A DNA stretch of 64,000 bases from Thermohalobaculum sp038534135 (lineage in GTDB: Bacteria > Pseudomonadota > Alphaproteobacteria > Rhodobacterales > Rhodobacteraceae). The stretch's first letter is position 1. Every line of letters begins with the position of its first letter. A program made the position numbers and the translations under genes. Under the pieces are notes generated by a model, which did not search any database, was not told where the DNA came from, and was given only the letters and a program-made list of their open reading frames with translations. The stretch covers positions 1 to 64,000 of the forward strand of contig JBCAXJ010000021.1 of NCBI GenBank assembly GCA_038534135.1, given 5' to 3'. Below are positions 51,887 through 60,713 of the stretch, in pieces.

Positions 51887-51960
51887 GCGGGCGTTGTGTA
51901 GTGGTAAGACCTCAGCCTTCCAAGCTGATGACGCGGGTTCGATTCCCGCCGCCCGCTCCA
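51887..51960 (+). tRNA. tRNA-Gly (anticodon TCC)
   Basis: A 74-base tRNA with CCA encoded. The acceptor GCGGGCG pairs with CGCCCGC, the anticodon stem TCAGC/GCTGA encloses CTTCCAA (anticodon TCC at 51919-51921), and the T arm is GCGGGTTCGATTCCCGC. It closes the accessory region on the right. Confidence 0.97.
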
Positions 51961-52216
51961 AGACTATCCTGTCTAAACATCTTCGCTATACGTTTCCTCG
52001 AAACGATAACTCTCTGAAATCACTGAGGAACCCTGGTCGTCGGTGCTCGGGTTAAACGCCGACGAATTAAGCGCGAGTGTCGGCGCGATCTTGAGAACAC
52101 TGGCATTGCTCGGAAATAGAAAGCGGACTGGGCGCCCAATGCCACCCGGTAGTTCTGGGTCTTGAAGCCTTCAACCGGAACGAAGGACTGAGGGTCTTTC
52201 CAATGACCTGCCGCAC

Positions 52217-54250
52217 CTAAGATCTACGCCGACGGCGCTTTCGCCCGCCGCTTTCTTCGGACGGACCTGTCGCAGGGACGCTTTCAGGGATGGCAACCTC
52301 GCGGTTCAACTGAGGATACCGATGTGTTTTGTGAGGAACGGCGATCGCGTTGACGAAGTGTTCCTGAAACTTCTCTTCCACGGCAGTTTCGATCTTCTCG
52401 ATCGATTGCACGATGTGCTCGATCTCGCGCCGTGCGGCTGAATTCAGGAGTGCGATCCTCGCACCCGTGCCGGCCGCATTGCCGGCGGATGTCACCCGAT
52501 CAACCTTGCAGTCGGGGATCATACCCAGGACCATCGCGTGAAGTGGCGAGATATGGGCGCCGAACGCGCCCGCCAGGACGACGCGATCGACCATTCCGAC
52601 GCCCATCTTGTCCATCAGGAGCTGTGCGCCCGCGTGGAGCGCCGCCTTCGCGAGCTGAATCGCGCGGACATCCGCCTGCGTGACGAGGACGCTCGAACCG
52701 CCATCTTCGGTACCGTCATGAAGGCGATACGACCATGTGCGGCCATCCTTTTCGATCCTGGACGACCCGGTCACCTCGGGCGGCAGGATCATGCCATCTT
52801 CGTTGACGATCCCGGCAAGGCGCATCTCTGCAATCACCTCGATGATGCCGGATCCGCAGATGCCGGTAACCGCCGCGTCAAAGCCGTCCTCGTCGGACCA
52901 TGCGTCCGTTCCGATAACCCGGAAGCGCGGTTCTCGTGTCTCCGGATCAATCCGCACACGCTCGATGGCGCCGGGTGCCGCGCGCTGTCCGGCGCTGATC
53001 TGCGCACCTTCGAAGGCGGGACCAGTCGGTGAAGAGCACGCCACAACCTTGTGGCGGTTGCCAAGGAGGATCTCGGCGTTCGTACCGACGTCGACGACCA
53101 GGGTCATCTCGTCCTGACGATGTGGCGCCTCGGACAACGCGACAGCCGCGGCGTCGGCGCCGACATGACCCGCGATACAGGGCAGGACATAGATCCGCGC
53201 GTCCGGGTGCATCTCGAGCTCGATCTCTCGTGCCCAGAGCGTGAGCGAGTCCGAGGTCGCCAGCGCAAATGGGGCCCAGCCCAGCTCTTTGGGATCGAGG
53301 CCAAGGAACAGGTGGTGCATGACAGGATTGCCGACGAGCACGCCTTCGACGATGTCCGTCCGGTCGATCAGTGCTTCGGCGGCGACCTGGCCGATCAGGG
53401 CATTGATGGCCTCGCGCACCGCCTTGGTCATCTCGGTATGGCCGCCGGGGTTCATCATGGAATAACTGACCCGGCTCATCAGGTCCTCGCCAAAGCGGAT
53501 TTGCGGGTTCATCAGTCCAGAGGATGCCTTCACGTCCCCGGTGGTCAGATCGCACAGATGACAGGCGATCGTCGTGGACCCGACATCGAAGGCGACGCCG
53601 TAGATCGCACCTTCATGGAAGCCGGGCCAGACCTGAATGATCCGGCCGTCCGAGCGGCCCCGGCCCGTGTAGATCGCTACCGTGACTTTCCAATCGCCGT
53701 CCCGCAAAGCGGGTTGCAGCATCTGCAGGGTGCGCAAATCGCCGATAATGTTCGCGAGTTGCCATTGTTCCCACAAGGCATCCAAAAGCCGCTCCAGATC
53801 GCCTTTCGGATTGTGCATGTCGGGTTCGGCGACCTCGACGTAGTAGAGCTTGGTCGCCGGGTCCATGACGATCTCGCGGGCCTCGGCGCGCTTGCGGACG
53901 ACCTGTTTGTGGACCTGGCTCTCTTCGGGCACATCGATGACGATGTCGCCCTGGATCTGAGCCTGGCAGCCGAGCCGCCGACCATCAATCAGGCCGCGTT
54001 TGGACTTGTACCGCTCCTCGACCGCATTCCACGCAGAAAGCGCGCCGTCAGCGACCGTGACGCCGTGCTTCGGGAACTCGCCATAACTTGGCGTAATCTG
54101 GCATTTCGAGCAGATGCCGCGCCCACCGCATACCGAATCGAGATCGACCCCAAGTGACCGCGCTGCCTGAAGAACAGGCGTGCCTTTGGGAAACCGACCC
54201 CGCTTGCCAGAGGGCGTGAATATGATGAGAGGATTGGTCTGCTCGCTCAT
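52217..54250 (-). CDS. RACE-type corrinoid-protein reactivating ferredoxin/ASKHA protein
   Basis: The 677-residue protein has an N-terminal 2Fe-2S domain (C41, C47, C50 in CGGRGICSKC, and C95 in RRLGCQAQ), a linker domain, and a C-terminal actin-like ATPase region (DUF4445: YGVAFDVGSTTIACHL, LVVDVGTNAEILLG, GICGSGIIEVIAEM, VVLAGAFGAHI). Such proteins reductively reactivate Co(II) corrinoid methyltransferases using ATP. No corrinoid protein or methyltransferase gene is in the window, so its partner is encoded elsewhere. It ends with a basic GGRKRRRRRS tail. Confidence 0.9.
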   Translation of the reverse strand: MSEQTNPLIIFTPSGKRGRFPKGTPVLQAARSLGVDLDSVCGGRGICSKCQITPSYGEFPKHGVTVADGALSAWNAVEERYKSKRGLIDGRRLGCQAQIQGDIVIDVPEESQVHKQVVRKRAEAREIVMDPATKLYYVEVAEPDMHNPKGDLERLLDALWEQWQLANIIGDLRTLQMLQPALRDGDWKVTVAIYTGRGRSDGRIIQVWPGFHEGAIYGVAFDVGSTTIACHLCDLTTGDVKASSGLMNPQIRFGEDLMSRVSYSMMNPGGHTEMTKAVREAINALIGQVAAEALIDRTDIVEGVLVGNPVMHHLFLGLDPKELGWAPFALATSDSLTLWAREIELEMHPDARIYVLPCIAGHVGADAAAVALSEAPHRQDEMTLVVDVGTNAEILLGNRHKVVACSSPTGPAFEGAQISAGQRAAPGAIERVRIDPETREPRFRVIGTDAWSDEDGFDAAVTGICGSGIIEVIAEMRLAGIVNEDGMILPPEVTGSSRIEKDGRTWSYRLHDGTEDGGSSVLVTQADVRAIQLAKAALHAGAQLLMDKMGVGMVDRVVLAGAFGAHISPLHAMVLGMIPDCKVDRVTSAGNAAGTGARIALLNSAARREIEHIVQSIEKIETAVEEKFQEHFVNAIAVPHKTHRYPQLNREVAIPESVPATGPSEESGGRKRRRRRS

Positions 54251-54453
54251 AAAAATCGCATCCGTTCAACATTCCGCGATACAGGGTCATAGACCCTAGC
54301 CATCTTCCTTCAAGAGGTGAGGACAGCTTGCGGCATATCCGGGACGCTGCGCGGCATCACAACCACGCATTCCCAGGGTCCGGATCCGCACCCCGGGAGA
54401 TTTCTGCCGTCACAGGAGTTTTCTCGAGCCCGAGGGCTCGAAGCAACCCGCCG

Positions 54454-54735
54454 TCAGTTCGTCGATGTGGTGACAGTCGAGTCGTCGTCTGTCGCTGCAA
54501 CGACACCGACGATCACGCCGCCGAGGATCACGACGCTGCCGACAACAATGGCTCCGGTCGGGATCGCACCAGCCGCGAAGATCGGAAGGATGCCAGCTTG
54601 CGATACGCCACCGGGTTCCGGGGTGGCCGCGGCGGGCGTGTTGTTGTCATCCGTGCTGGAACTCGAGCTTTGAGCGAGAGCGCCGTAAGGGGCAATGGCC
54701 AAAGCCAAAGCTGCGATTGATGCTGCGATTTTCAT
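54454..54735 (-). CDS. 93-residue exported protein, paralogue A
   Basis: The protein has a signal peptide (residues 1-22, ALA-QS), a Ser/Thr/Asp-rich stretch, the motif PEPGGVSQAGILPIFAAGAIP, a Gly/Val-rich hydrophobic helix (VVGSVVILGGVIVGVVAA) and an acidic Ser/Thr tail. GGAGGC precedes the start. It has the same length as, and is strongly similar to, the protein encoded at 55125-55406. Function is unknown; the small anchored layout recalls exopolysaccharide-associated proteins such as YjbE, a weak comparison. Confidence 0.75.
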   Translation of the reverse strand: MKIAASIAALALAIAPYGALAQSSSSSTDDNNTPAAATPEPGGVSQAGILPIFAAGAIPTGAIVVGSVVILGGVIVGVVAATDDDSTVTTSTN

Positions 54736-55124
54736 TTCTGCCTCCGCAAGCAGTTTTTCAGCGTGATCTCCGAAGCCCCGTACCGGACCCACGCTATCGA
54801 TTTAATGCCGAGAAAATCGGCAGCTTCACACACAAACAGGCCCGGTTTTGGGCCTCCTGCAAGTTCAGAATCGTCGGGAAAACCCGTACGATGATGTTGC
54901 CTCAGACGGATCGAAACGACAATTCACGCGATCAGCAGGATAGGCCGAAATTGTGGCATCGTTCGAATCGTGATCAACCTACAGGATGCGCGACTTGGTA
55001 GCAACGATCGAGAGTGACCTACCCATAGGTTGCAGGTCATACGATTGAAATACCGTGAACACTAAAGCCTAAGGCAACCCAGAAACCCAGGTGTGCCTTT
55101 CGGTCTTCAGCCGAGCGAATGTGC
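54736..55124. other. spacer between the paralogue genes
   Basis: These 389 bases hold no supported gene. The part nearest 54735 should contain the promoter of paralogue A, implying that the two copies are transcribed separately. No strong hairpin was seen. Confidence 0.35.
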
Positions 55125-55406
55125 TTAGTTGGTTGTGGAGACCGTGCTGATGGTGCTGTCCTGCGATGCAACGACACCGATAATGACCCCGCCCAGAACG
55201 ACGACGCCTCCCACCGCGACGGCACCTGCCGGGATAGCGCCCGCCGCGAAGATCGGCAGAAGACCGGTCTGAGAAACCCCTCCGGGTTCCGGGGCCGCCG
55301 CCGCGGCATTGCCGTCGTCGTCAGAGGTCGTTGTCTGGCTCTGCGCTGCCGCAAGAACCGGGGAAAGTGCCAGTGCAGCCGCAGCGGCTAAAGCAACGAG
55401 TTTCAT
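55125..55406 (-). CDS. 93-residue exported protein, paralogue B
   Basis: The protein has a signal peptide (residues 1-21, AAA-QS), TTTSDDDGNAA, the shared motif PEPGGVSQTGLLPIFAAGAIP, a Gly/Val helix (VGGVVVLGGVIIGVVAS) and a Ser/Thr tail ending STTN. GAGGAGGC precedes the start. The two copies differ mainly in the signal peptide and the Ser/Ala-rich spacer, so the conserved core is under constraint. Confidence 0.75.
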   Translation of the reverse strand: MKLVALAAAAALALSPVLAAAQSQTTTSDDDGNAAAAAPEPGGVSQTGLLPIFAAGAIPAGAVAVGGVVVLGGVIIGVVASQDSTISTVSTTN

Positions 55407-55877
55407 ATCTGCCTCCTCAGCAGGTAGCAGGTCCGACGCTCGGGTGTCCCCGTTCTCGGTCCGATCTCACCTATCCGCCGTAACCATCGAGGTATGCCTC
55501 GCGGCTACGGCAAAACTTTCGTAATCGTCGACCCGCCCCACAGCCCAGTCAGGACAGGCAAACCTTATCTGCCACACCGATCGCGGAATTCAACAAACCA
55601 AAGGACACCGCACGATCTGATACAGCTTGGACGACACGAGGTTAAATGGTGTGAGATCACGTCCTGCGCCCTCACGCCGCGCCCCTCGTCTGCGCCGCTC
55701 ACCCGAATCATACTGTTCTTGCCAGGTTCCAGCAAGTCCCTGTGAGGAGACGAAGAATCGCAAGACCCAACCAAATTCACCTCTGACCACCCGACCCGAG
55801 CAGTTCGGCCGAACCATACGGTGCACCGGTGCTGCCCGCTGCCGCGCACCGACGTCGATACCTCGACACGCGGTGGC
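55407..55877. other. gene-free stretch
   Basis: These 471 bases between paralogue B and the pseudouridine synthase gene contain no frame with recognisable motifs or a good ribosome binding site. The part next to 55406 probably carries the promoter of paralogue B. Confidence 0.35.
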
Positions 55878-56696
55878 TTAGTTGCGCCGCACTTTTTTCG
55901 GCGGTGTCGGTGTAGAGCGCCGTCGTGGCGCCTTTTTGGGTGCGCGTTCTTCCGGGGCGCTCGCTTTGGACCAACCCAATTGCTCGGCAAGCACCTTGCG
56001 CTTTACCTCCGCAACCTCGCCGGGCTTCAGATCATCCAGCCGAAACGGACCATAGCTGATCCTGAGCAGGCGGTTGACCTCCAGCCCGACCGCCTCCATT
56101 GCGCGCCGGATCTCGCGGTTCCGGCCCTCTCGCAGACCAAGCGTCAGCCAGGCGTTTGCCCCTTGCTGGCGGTCGATGCTCACGGTCATCGGCTGAAAGC
56201 GTTCGCCATCCACGCGCAGCCCGGCTTCGAGCGGCGCAAAGGTCTTGGCGTTGGGCGTGCCGTGAACCCGGACGCGGTACTTCCTGAGCCAGCCCGTTGA
56301 AGGCAGCTCCAGCTTGCGTTTCAACGCGCCGTCATTCGTCAGCAGCAAAAGCCCTTCGGAGTTCAGATCAAGCCTGCCGACGCTTACGACCCGTGGAAGA
56401 TCCTTCGGCAGATTGTCGAACACTGTCGAGCGGCCCTTTTCGTCGCGCGCGGTGGTCACAAGGCCCGCAGGTTTGTGATAGCGCCACAGGCGGGCCGGTT
56501 CCGGCTCGGCAAGTTGTTTTCCGTCCAGCAGGATCTGATCGGAAGCCGAGACCAGAAACGCCGGTGTATCGAGCGTCTTGCCGTTCACGCTGACCCGTCC
56601 GTCGGTAATCATACGCTCGGCCTCGCGCCGCGACGCCGCGCCTGCACGGGCGATGCGCTTGGCGATTCGTTCCTGATCGGGGTCGCTGGCATCCAT
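55878..56696 (-). CDS. RsuA/RluB-family pseudouridine synthase
   Basis: The 272-residue enzyme has an N-terminal S4 RNA-binding domain (RIAKRIARAGAASRREAERMITDGRV) and the catalytic motif VGRLDLNSEGLLLLTND with the essential aspartate. RNREIRRAMEAVGLEVNRL follows. A basic Pro/Arg/Lys-rich tail ends the protein. It modifies uridine in rRNA, most likely 23S as RluB does. The start at 56696 was chosen because conservation begins there; the gene diverges from tadA. Confidence 0.9.
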   Translation of the reverse strand: MDASDPDQERIAKRIARAGAASRREAERMITDGRVSVNGKTLDTPAFLVSASDQILLDGKQLAEPEPARLWRYHKPAGLVTTARDEKGRSTVFDNLPKDLPRVVSVGRLDLNSEGLLLLTNDGALKRKLELPSTGWLRKYRVRVHGTPNAKTFAPLEAGLRVDGERFQPMTVSIDRQQGANAWLTLGLREGRNREIRRAMEAVGLEVNRLLRISYGPFRLDDLKPGEVAEVKRKVLAEQLGWSKASAPEERAPKKAPRRRSTPTPPKKVRRN

Positions 56697-56792
56697 GCCT
56701 GTCCCTATCGTGAAAAAGGATCGCGGCCTAGTCCGCTGCCATGCCCGGCCAAAGAAGTTTCGTCGAACTCGGAATGCGGATACCCAGTTTGC

Positions 56793-57242
56793 ATGTTCAA
56801 GTCTCGGATGGACGAAGCGTTGGATCAGGCGCGCCGCGCCGCGTCGCGCGGGGAGACACCTGTCGGTGCGATCCTGACCGCGCCCGATGGTGAGATCATT
56901 GCAGCCGATGGCAACCGGGTCCGCGAGTTGAACGACCCAACCGCTCATGCCGAAATTCTGGTTCTGCGACAGGCCGGGCGGCTTCTGAAATCGGACAGGC
57001 TAACCGGGTGCGGCCTGACCGTTACTCTGGAGCCGTGCCCGATGTGCGCCGGCGCCATTGCGCACGCGCGGATCGCGCATCTCTGGTACGGGGCTGCCGA
57101 TCCGAAGGGTGGCGGCGTCGAGCATGGGGCGCGCGTGTTCGCGCATCCGACATGCCATCATCGGCCAGAGATTTATGGCGGCATTCGCGAGGCCGAGTGC
57201 GGATCGATCCTGCGCGCCTTCTTCGAGGAGCTTCGATCCTGA
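56793..57242 (+). CDS. tadA: tRNA-specific adenosine deaminase
   Basis: The 149-residue deaminase has the zinc site HAE (DPTAHAEILVLRQAG) and PCPMCAGAI, with YGAADPKGGGVEHG downstream as in TadA. It makes inosine at the wobble position of tRNA-Arg(ACG), and the window indeed carries that tRNA. The start at 56793 gives the usual length; a second ATG at 56808 is possible. Confidence 0.9.
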   Translation: MFKSRMDEALDQARRAASRGETPVGAILTAPDGEIIAADGNRVRELNDPTAHAEILVLRQAGRLLKSDRLTGCGLTVTLEPCPMCAGAIAHARIAHLWYGAADPKGGGVEHGARVFAHPTCHHRPEIYGGIREAECGSILRAFFEELRS

Positions 57243-57311
57243 CGCGATCGGGTGCGGCCTTTTCGCTACCCAGCATTGAGCCTGCATCCCGATCCGGCTA
57301 CCTACCCGACC

Positions 57312-58490
57312 ATGACCGAGACGGACATTCTCATCGGAGGGGGCGGTATCGCGGGGCTGAGCGCCGCCGCCCGGCTGGGCGCCGACGGGCATCGCGTGGT
57401 GCTGGTCGATCCCGCGCCGATGGACCTGCCACATGCCGGCGACCTGAGGACGACGGCCTATCTGCAACCCGCGATCGACACCCTCACGAAAGCCGGTGCC
57501 TGGGCGGAGCTGCACGCGCTTGGGGCCGAACTGCGGACGATGCGGATCGTCGATGCGGGCGGCGTCGAGCGATCGCCGCGCGATACGGTCGACTTTCATG
57601 GGGACGAGACCGGACGCAGTGCTTTCGGGTGGAACATCCCGAACGCTGCTGCGCGAACGGAATTGCTTAAGACGATTTCCGAGATGTCGCACGTTCAGTT
57701 GCGGCACGAACGCCGCGTGACCGGGTTTCTCGCTCGCGATAAGACTGCGATCGTTCGCCTGGACGACGGCAGCCAGATCAGCGCGAAACTGGTGATCGCG
57801 GCGGATGGCCGAGACTCGGCCTTGCGCGGAATGGCCGGGCTGTCCGCCAAAAGATGGGCCTATGGACAGAAGGCACTTGTCTTTGTCGTCTCGCATCCCG
57901 ATCCGCATGACGGTGTCTCGACCGAGATCCACCGCACGGGCGGACCGCTGACGCTGGTGCCGATGCCGGATCTGGACGGAAGGCCTTGCTCATCCGTTGT
58001 CTGGATGGTTCCCGGTGCTCGTGCACGAGAGCTCGAGGCCATGGATGATGCGCGCCTTGACGTTGAGCTGACCGCCGAGACCATGGGTCTGTTCGGCGGG
58101 CTGCACATCGAAAGCCCACGTGCGGTCTGGCCGATGATCTCCCAGGTCGCCACACGCCTCGTCTCTGACCGGCTGGCCCTCGTGGCCGAAGCCGCCCACG
58201 TCATGCCGCCGATCGGGGCACAGGGGCTCAACACCTCGTTGCACGACGTCGAGACGCTGGCGGGCCTTGTTCATGAGGCGCCGGATCCCGGCGAGCGCAG
58301 TCTTCTTGCCGGGTATGAACGCCGCATCCTTCCGCGGACCCTGGCACGCGTGGGTGGGGTCGACATTCTGAACCGGGCCGCGATGGCAGAGTTCCAGCCG
58401 TTGCGCGATCTGCGTCGGGCCGGGCTGACTGCAATCGCACGCATTCCGGCGCTGCGCCGGTTTGCCATCCGGAGCGGCATGGGCGGATAG
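57312..58490 (+). CDS. UbiH/UbiF/COQ6-family FAD monooxygenase
   Basis: The 392-residue flavoprotein has the FAD loop DILIGGGGIAGLSAAARL, the DG motif VIAADGRDSALR and the GD-like motif LALVAEAAHVMPPIGAQGLN; the usual GDAAH is EAAH here, retaining the fold signature. Members hydroxylate the ubiquinone ring. No other ubi gene is near, so ubiquinone synthesis is probable but unproven. GACC-ATG gives the start; the upstream Shine-Dalgarno is weak. Confidence 0.87.
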   Translation: MTETDILIGGGGIAGLSAAARLGADGHRVVLVDPAPMDLPHAGDLRTTAYLQPAIDTLTKAGAWAELHALGAELRTMRIVDAGGVERSPRDTVDFHGDETGRSAFGWNIPNAAARTELLKTISEMSHVQLRHERRVTGFLARDKTAIVRLDDGSQISAKLVIAADGRDSALRGMAGLSAKRWAYGQKALVFVVSHPDPHDGVSTEIHRTGGPLTLVPMPDLDGRPCSSVVWMVPGARARELEAMDDARLDVELTAETMGLFGGLHIESPRAVWPMISQVATRLVSDRLALVAEAAHVMPPIGAQGLNTSLHDVETLAGLVHEAPDPGERSLLAGYERRILPRTLARVGGVDILNRAAMAEFQPLRDLRRAGLTAIARIPALRRFAIRSGMGG

Positions 58491-58577
58491 CTGCCGAAAA
58501 TCTAGCATTGACAGGCGCCACACGGGCCGCGTTTTGATGAACCGGCGCGCCCTGTGTGGCCGTGAGGGAGACAGCAG

Positions 58578-59369
58578 ATGTCGATAACGCTCTCTGGCAA
58601 GACCGCCATTGTCACCACGGCCACCCAGGACGCGGGGCAGACGATCTCGCAGCGGTTCCTGGACGCGGGCGCCAACGTGATGATCGCTGCGTGCGATGAC
58701 AAAGGCGGGGTTTCGCTGGACGGAGATGACGACCGCTGGCAGGTCTTCCCGTTCGTCATGCAGGACAAGCTCTGCATCGCCAATCTGATGGCCGCGACGA
58801 TCGATCGTTTCGGCAAGATCGACGTTCTCGTCAACGGTGCCCAGCGCGTCAGTGAACCCGGGATGTTTCTGGAGATCGGGACCGAGAACTTCGACACGGC
58901 GTTCGGAGAAACCGTGCGGAACGTCTTCCAACTCAGTCAGGCGTTCGCCAAGCGCATGCTGGACGCGGAAGACGGCACTGACCGGGTCAACGGCGCGATC
59001 GTGAACGTCTCTTCCATCGCCGCTAGACGAACGGTGCCGGAGCTGTTGTCGTATTCCGTGTCCTGCGCGGCGCTCGACCAGTTGACGAGGTCCATGGCGG
59101 CAAGCCTCGCGCCCCGTGGAATCCGCGTCAACGCTGTCGCCCTGGGCGGGGTGATGACCGAGCGCTTGCGCTCGGCGTTCCGCGAGGACGAAACCCTGCG
59201 CGGCGACATGCTCGCGGTCACCCCGATGGGGCGGCTGGCGGATACCGAGGAGGCGGCCGAGACGGCCCTGTTCCTCGCCTCGGACCACGCCAGCTACATC
59301 ACCGGCCAGATCGTCTCGGTCGATGGTGGGCGGACGTTGCTGGATCCACTGGCATCTCCGGTTCGATGA
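58578..59369 (+). CDS. divergent short-chain dehydrogenase/reductase
   Basis: The 263-residue protein has the SDR fold order: a glycine-loop region, VLVNGA, IVNVSSIAARRTVPELLSYSVSCAALDQLT, and PRGIRVNAVALGGVMTE. The cofactor loop reads VTTATQDAG instead of TGxxxGIG. The active site has S145/S146 and Y159, but the lysine of YxxxK is cysteine (C163). GGGAGACAGCAG precedes the start. It may be inactive or use altered chemistry; it is possibly not an oxidoreductase. Confidence 0.8.
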   Translation: MSITLSGKTAIVTTATQDAGQTISQRFLDAGANVMIAACDDKGGVSLDGDDDRWQVFPFVMQDKLCIANLMAATIDRFGKIDVLVNGAQRVSEPGMFLEIGTENFDTAFGETVRNVFQLSQAFAKRMLDAEDGTDRVNGAIVNVSSIAARRTVPELLSYSVSCAALDQLTRSMAASLAPRGIRVNAVALGGVMTERLRSAFREDETLRGDMLAVTPMGRLADTEEAAETALFLASDHASYITGQIVSVDGGRTLLDPLASPVR

Positions 59370-59373
59370 TGGC

Positions 59374-59883
59374 CTAGGTCGTTTTCTTCGCTCCGTCGAT
59401 GATGAGCCACAACAGTTTGCGGCTGATCTCATGATCCTGCTGGCCCGTCTCGGCCATTTCGGCCTCCTGCCATTCGCGTTCTTCGATTGACAGCGTACCG
59501 GTGGTCGCAACGGGATCATCATTCCAGAAACGCGTGATCATCAGTTTGAAATGATACCACTCGTTCTGAATGATATCGACGATTTCATCCTGCGCCCCAG
59601 AGCTCAATGCGCCGGTCAGCTTGCCGTCGTTCGCAACGTCGGTGATGCTTGTATACTGATGTGCGTACTTGTTGAGCGTATCTACCTTCGGAATGTTCGC
59701 CTTGTCTGAGTTGCCGGTCGGCCGGATGTAGACTGGGTTACCTGTGGTGTGGCCGCCGTGAAACTCAAAGACGTACTCGGCGCTTGCCTGCCACGTCGTA
59801 ACTGCACCGCGCTCGCCCCCGTCGAGGTACATTTTCACCATCTCGTCATCGGCGGTCCATAACCAGTTCTCTTGCCAAGGCAT
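59374..59883 (-). CDS. uncharacterised 169-residue protein
   Basis: The protein has no signal peptide or membrane helix. It is rich in aromatic and acidic residues: MPWQENWLWTADDEMVKMYLDGG at the start, FHGGHTTGNPVYIRP in the middle, and a helical C-terminus. AAGGAGATC before the ATG supports it as a real gene. It converges on the SDR gene with a 4-base gap. I do not recognise the family. The hydrophilic WxW and GG motifs suggest a soluble, possibly beta-rich domain. Confidence 0.65.
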   Translation of the reverse strand: MPWQENWLWTADDEMVKMYLDGGERGAVTTWQASAEYVFEFHGGHTTGNPVYIRPTGNSDKANIPKVDTLNKYAHQYTSITDVANDGKLTGALSSGAQDEIVDIIQNEWYHFKLMITRFWNDDPVATTGTLSIEEREWQEAEMAETGQQDHEISRKLLWLIIDGAKKTT

Positions 59884-59960
59884 TCTCAGATCTCCTTCAA
59901 TACAATCCGAGAAAGTTGATCTAGAAAGGCACTACAGGCAAGCCTGAATCCGCCTCGCGT

Positions 59961-60563
59961 TCAGCGATGCCCCCAGTCCTCGGGATCATCTCCGGTCGGC
60001 GCCAGACCCACGACGTCTCCGTCAATCGATACGCCCAGACCCAGCACGGTGCGGTTGGCGTAGTTGAAATAGGCCGCCACCTGATTGATCTCGAGGATCT
60101 GGCCATCGTCCCAGCCCTTGTCGCGCAGCTCGACGATGTCGTCGGCATCCACGAAGGCTGGCCCCGATGTCAGCGCATCGGCATAGTCCAGCGCGGCCAG
60201 TTCCGCGGGCGTCAGCGGTGCCTTCTCGGGCTCGGATGTCTCCAGCGCCTTGCGGATGGCGTTCGACCGCTTGTCGTCTCGGATCAGCCGCTTCATGCCC
60301 TCGAAATGATGCTCGACGCAATAGTCGCAGCGGTTCAACACGCTGACCCAGATCCCGATGCATTCGAGAAACCACTTCGGCACCGTATTGGAACCGTGGT
60401 GCAGCACATTCTTGTAGAGAGCCATGTGGCCCTCCATCGTGTGCGGGCGCGCTGAATGCGCCAGCATGATGTTGTCGACAGTGCCGTTTGGTCCCGCGAC
60501 CCGGTCGTACAACTGCTTCAGGCGCCCTGTCGCCTGAGTGAAGGGGATGTGTCGGATCCACAT
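59961..60563 (-). CDS. AhpD/carboxymuconolactone decarboxylase-family protein
   Basis: The 200-residue protein is helical and has the redox pair CDYCVEHH typical of AhpD-like peroxidase proteins. ALDYADALTSGPAFVDADDI and NQVAAYFNYANRTVLGLGV are family motifs. It may reduce peroxides with an AhpD-like thiol relay. The start at 60563 is chosen because conservation begins at MWIRHIPF; the longer frame carries low-complexity sequence. Confidence 0.85.
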   Translation of the reverse strand: MWIRHIPFTQATGRLKQLYDRVAGPNGTVDNIMLAHSARPHTMEGHMALYKNVLHHGSNTVPKWFLECIGIWVSVLNRCDYCVEHHFEGMKRLIRDDKRSNAIRKALETSEPEKAPLTPAELAALDYADALTSGPAFVDADDIVELRDKGWDDGQILEINQVAAYFNYANRTVLGLGVSIDGDVVGLAPTGDDPEDWGHR

Positions 60564-60713
60564 GCGTCTGCTCCGATTCTGGTTTCTGATGCAGTGTGGC
60601 GGTATCCGGGCTGGCTGGACAGAGCAAGCGACCAGAACGGCCGCTGGCATGTGTCCAGTTTGTGCGGGTTGCGCGGCGGAGCCCGGCGCGGGCACCGCCG
60701 ATCAACGTCATTG

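Noticed and set aside
53051..54157. 368-codon frame antisense to the RACE gene
   Set aside because: Shadow frame with no motif opposite a clear 2Fe-2S/ASKHA protein.
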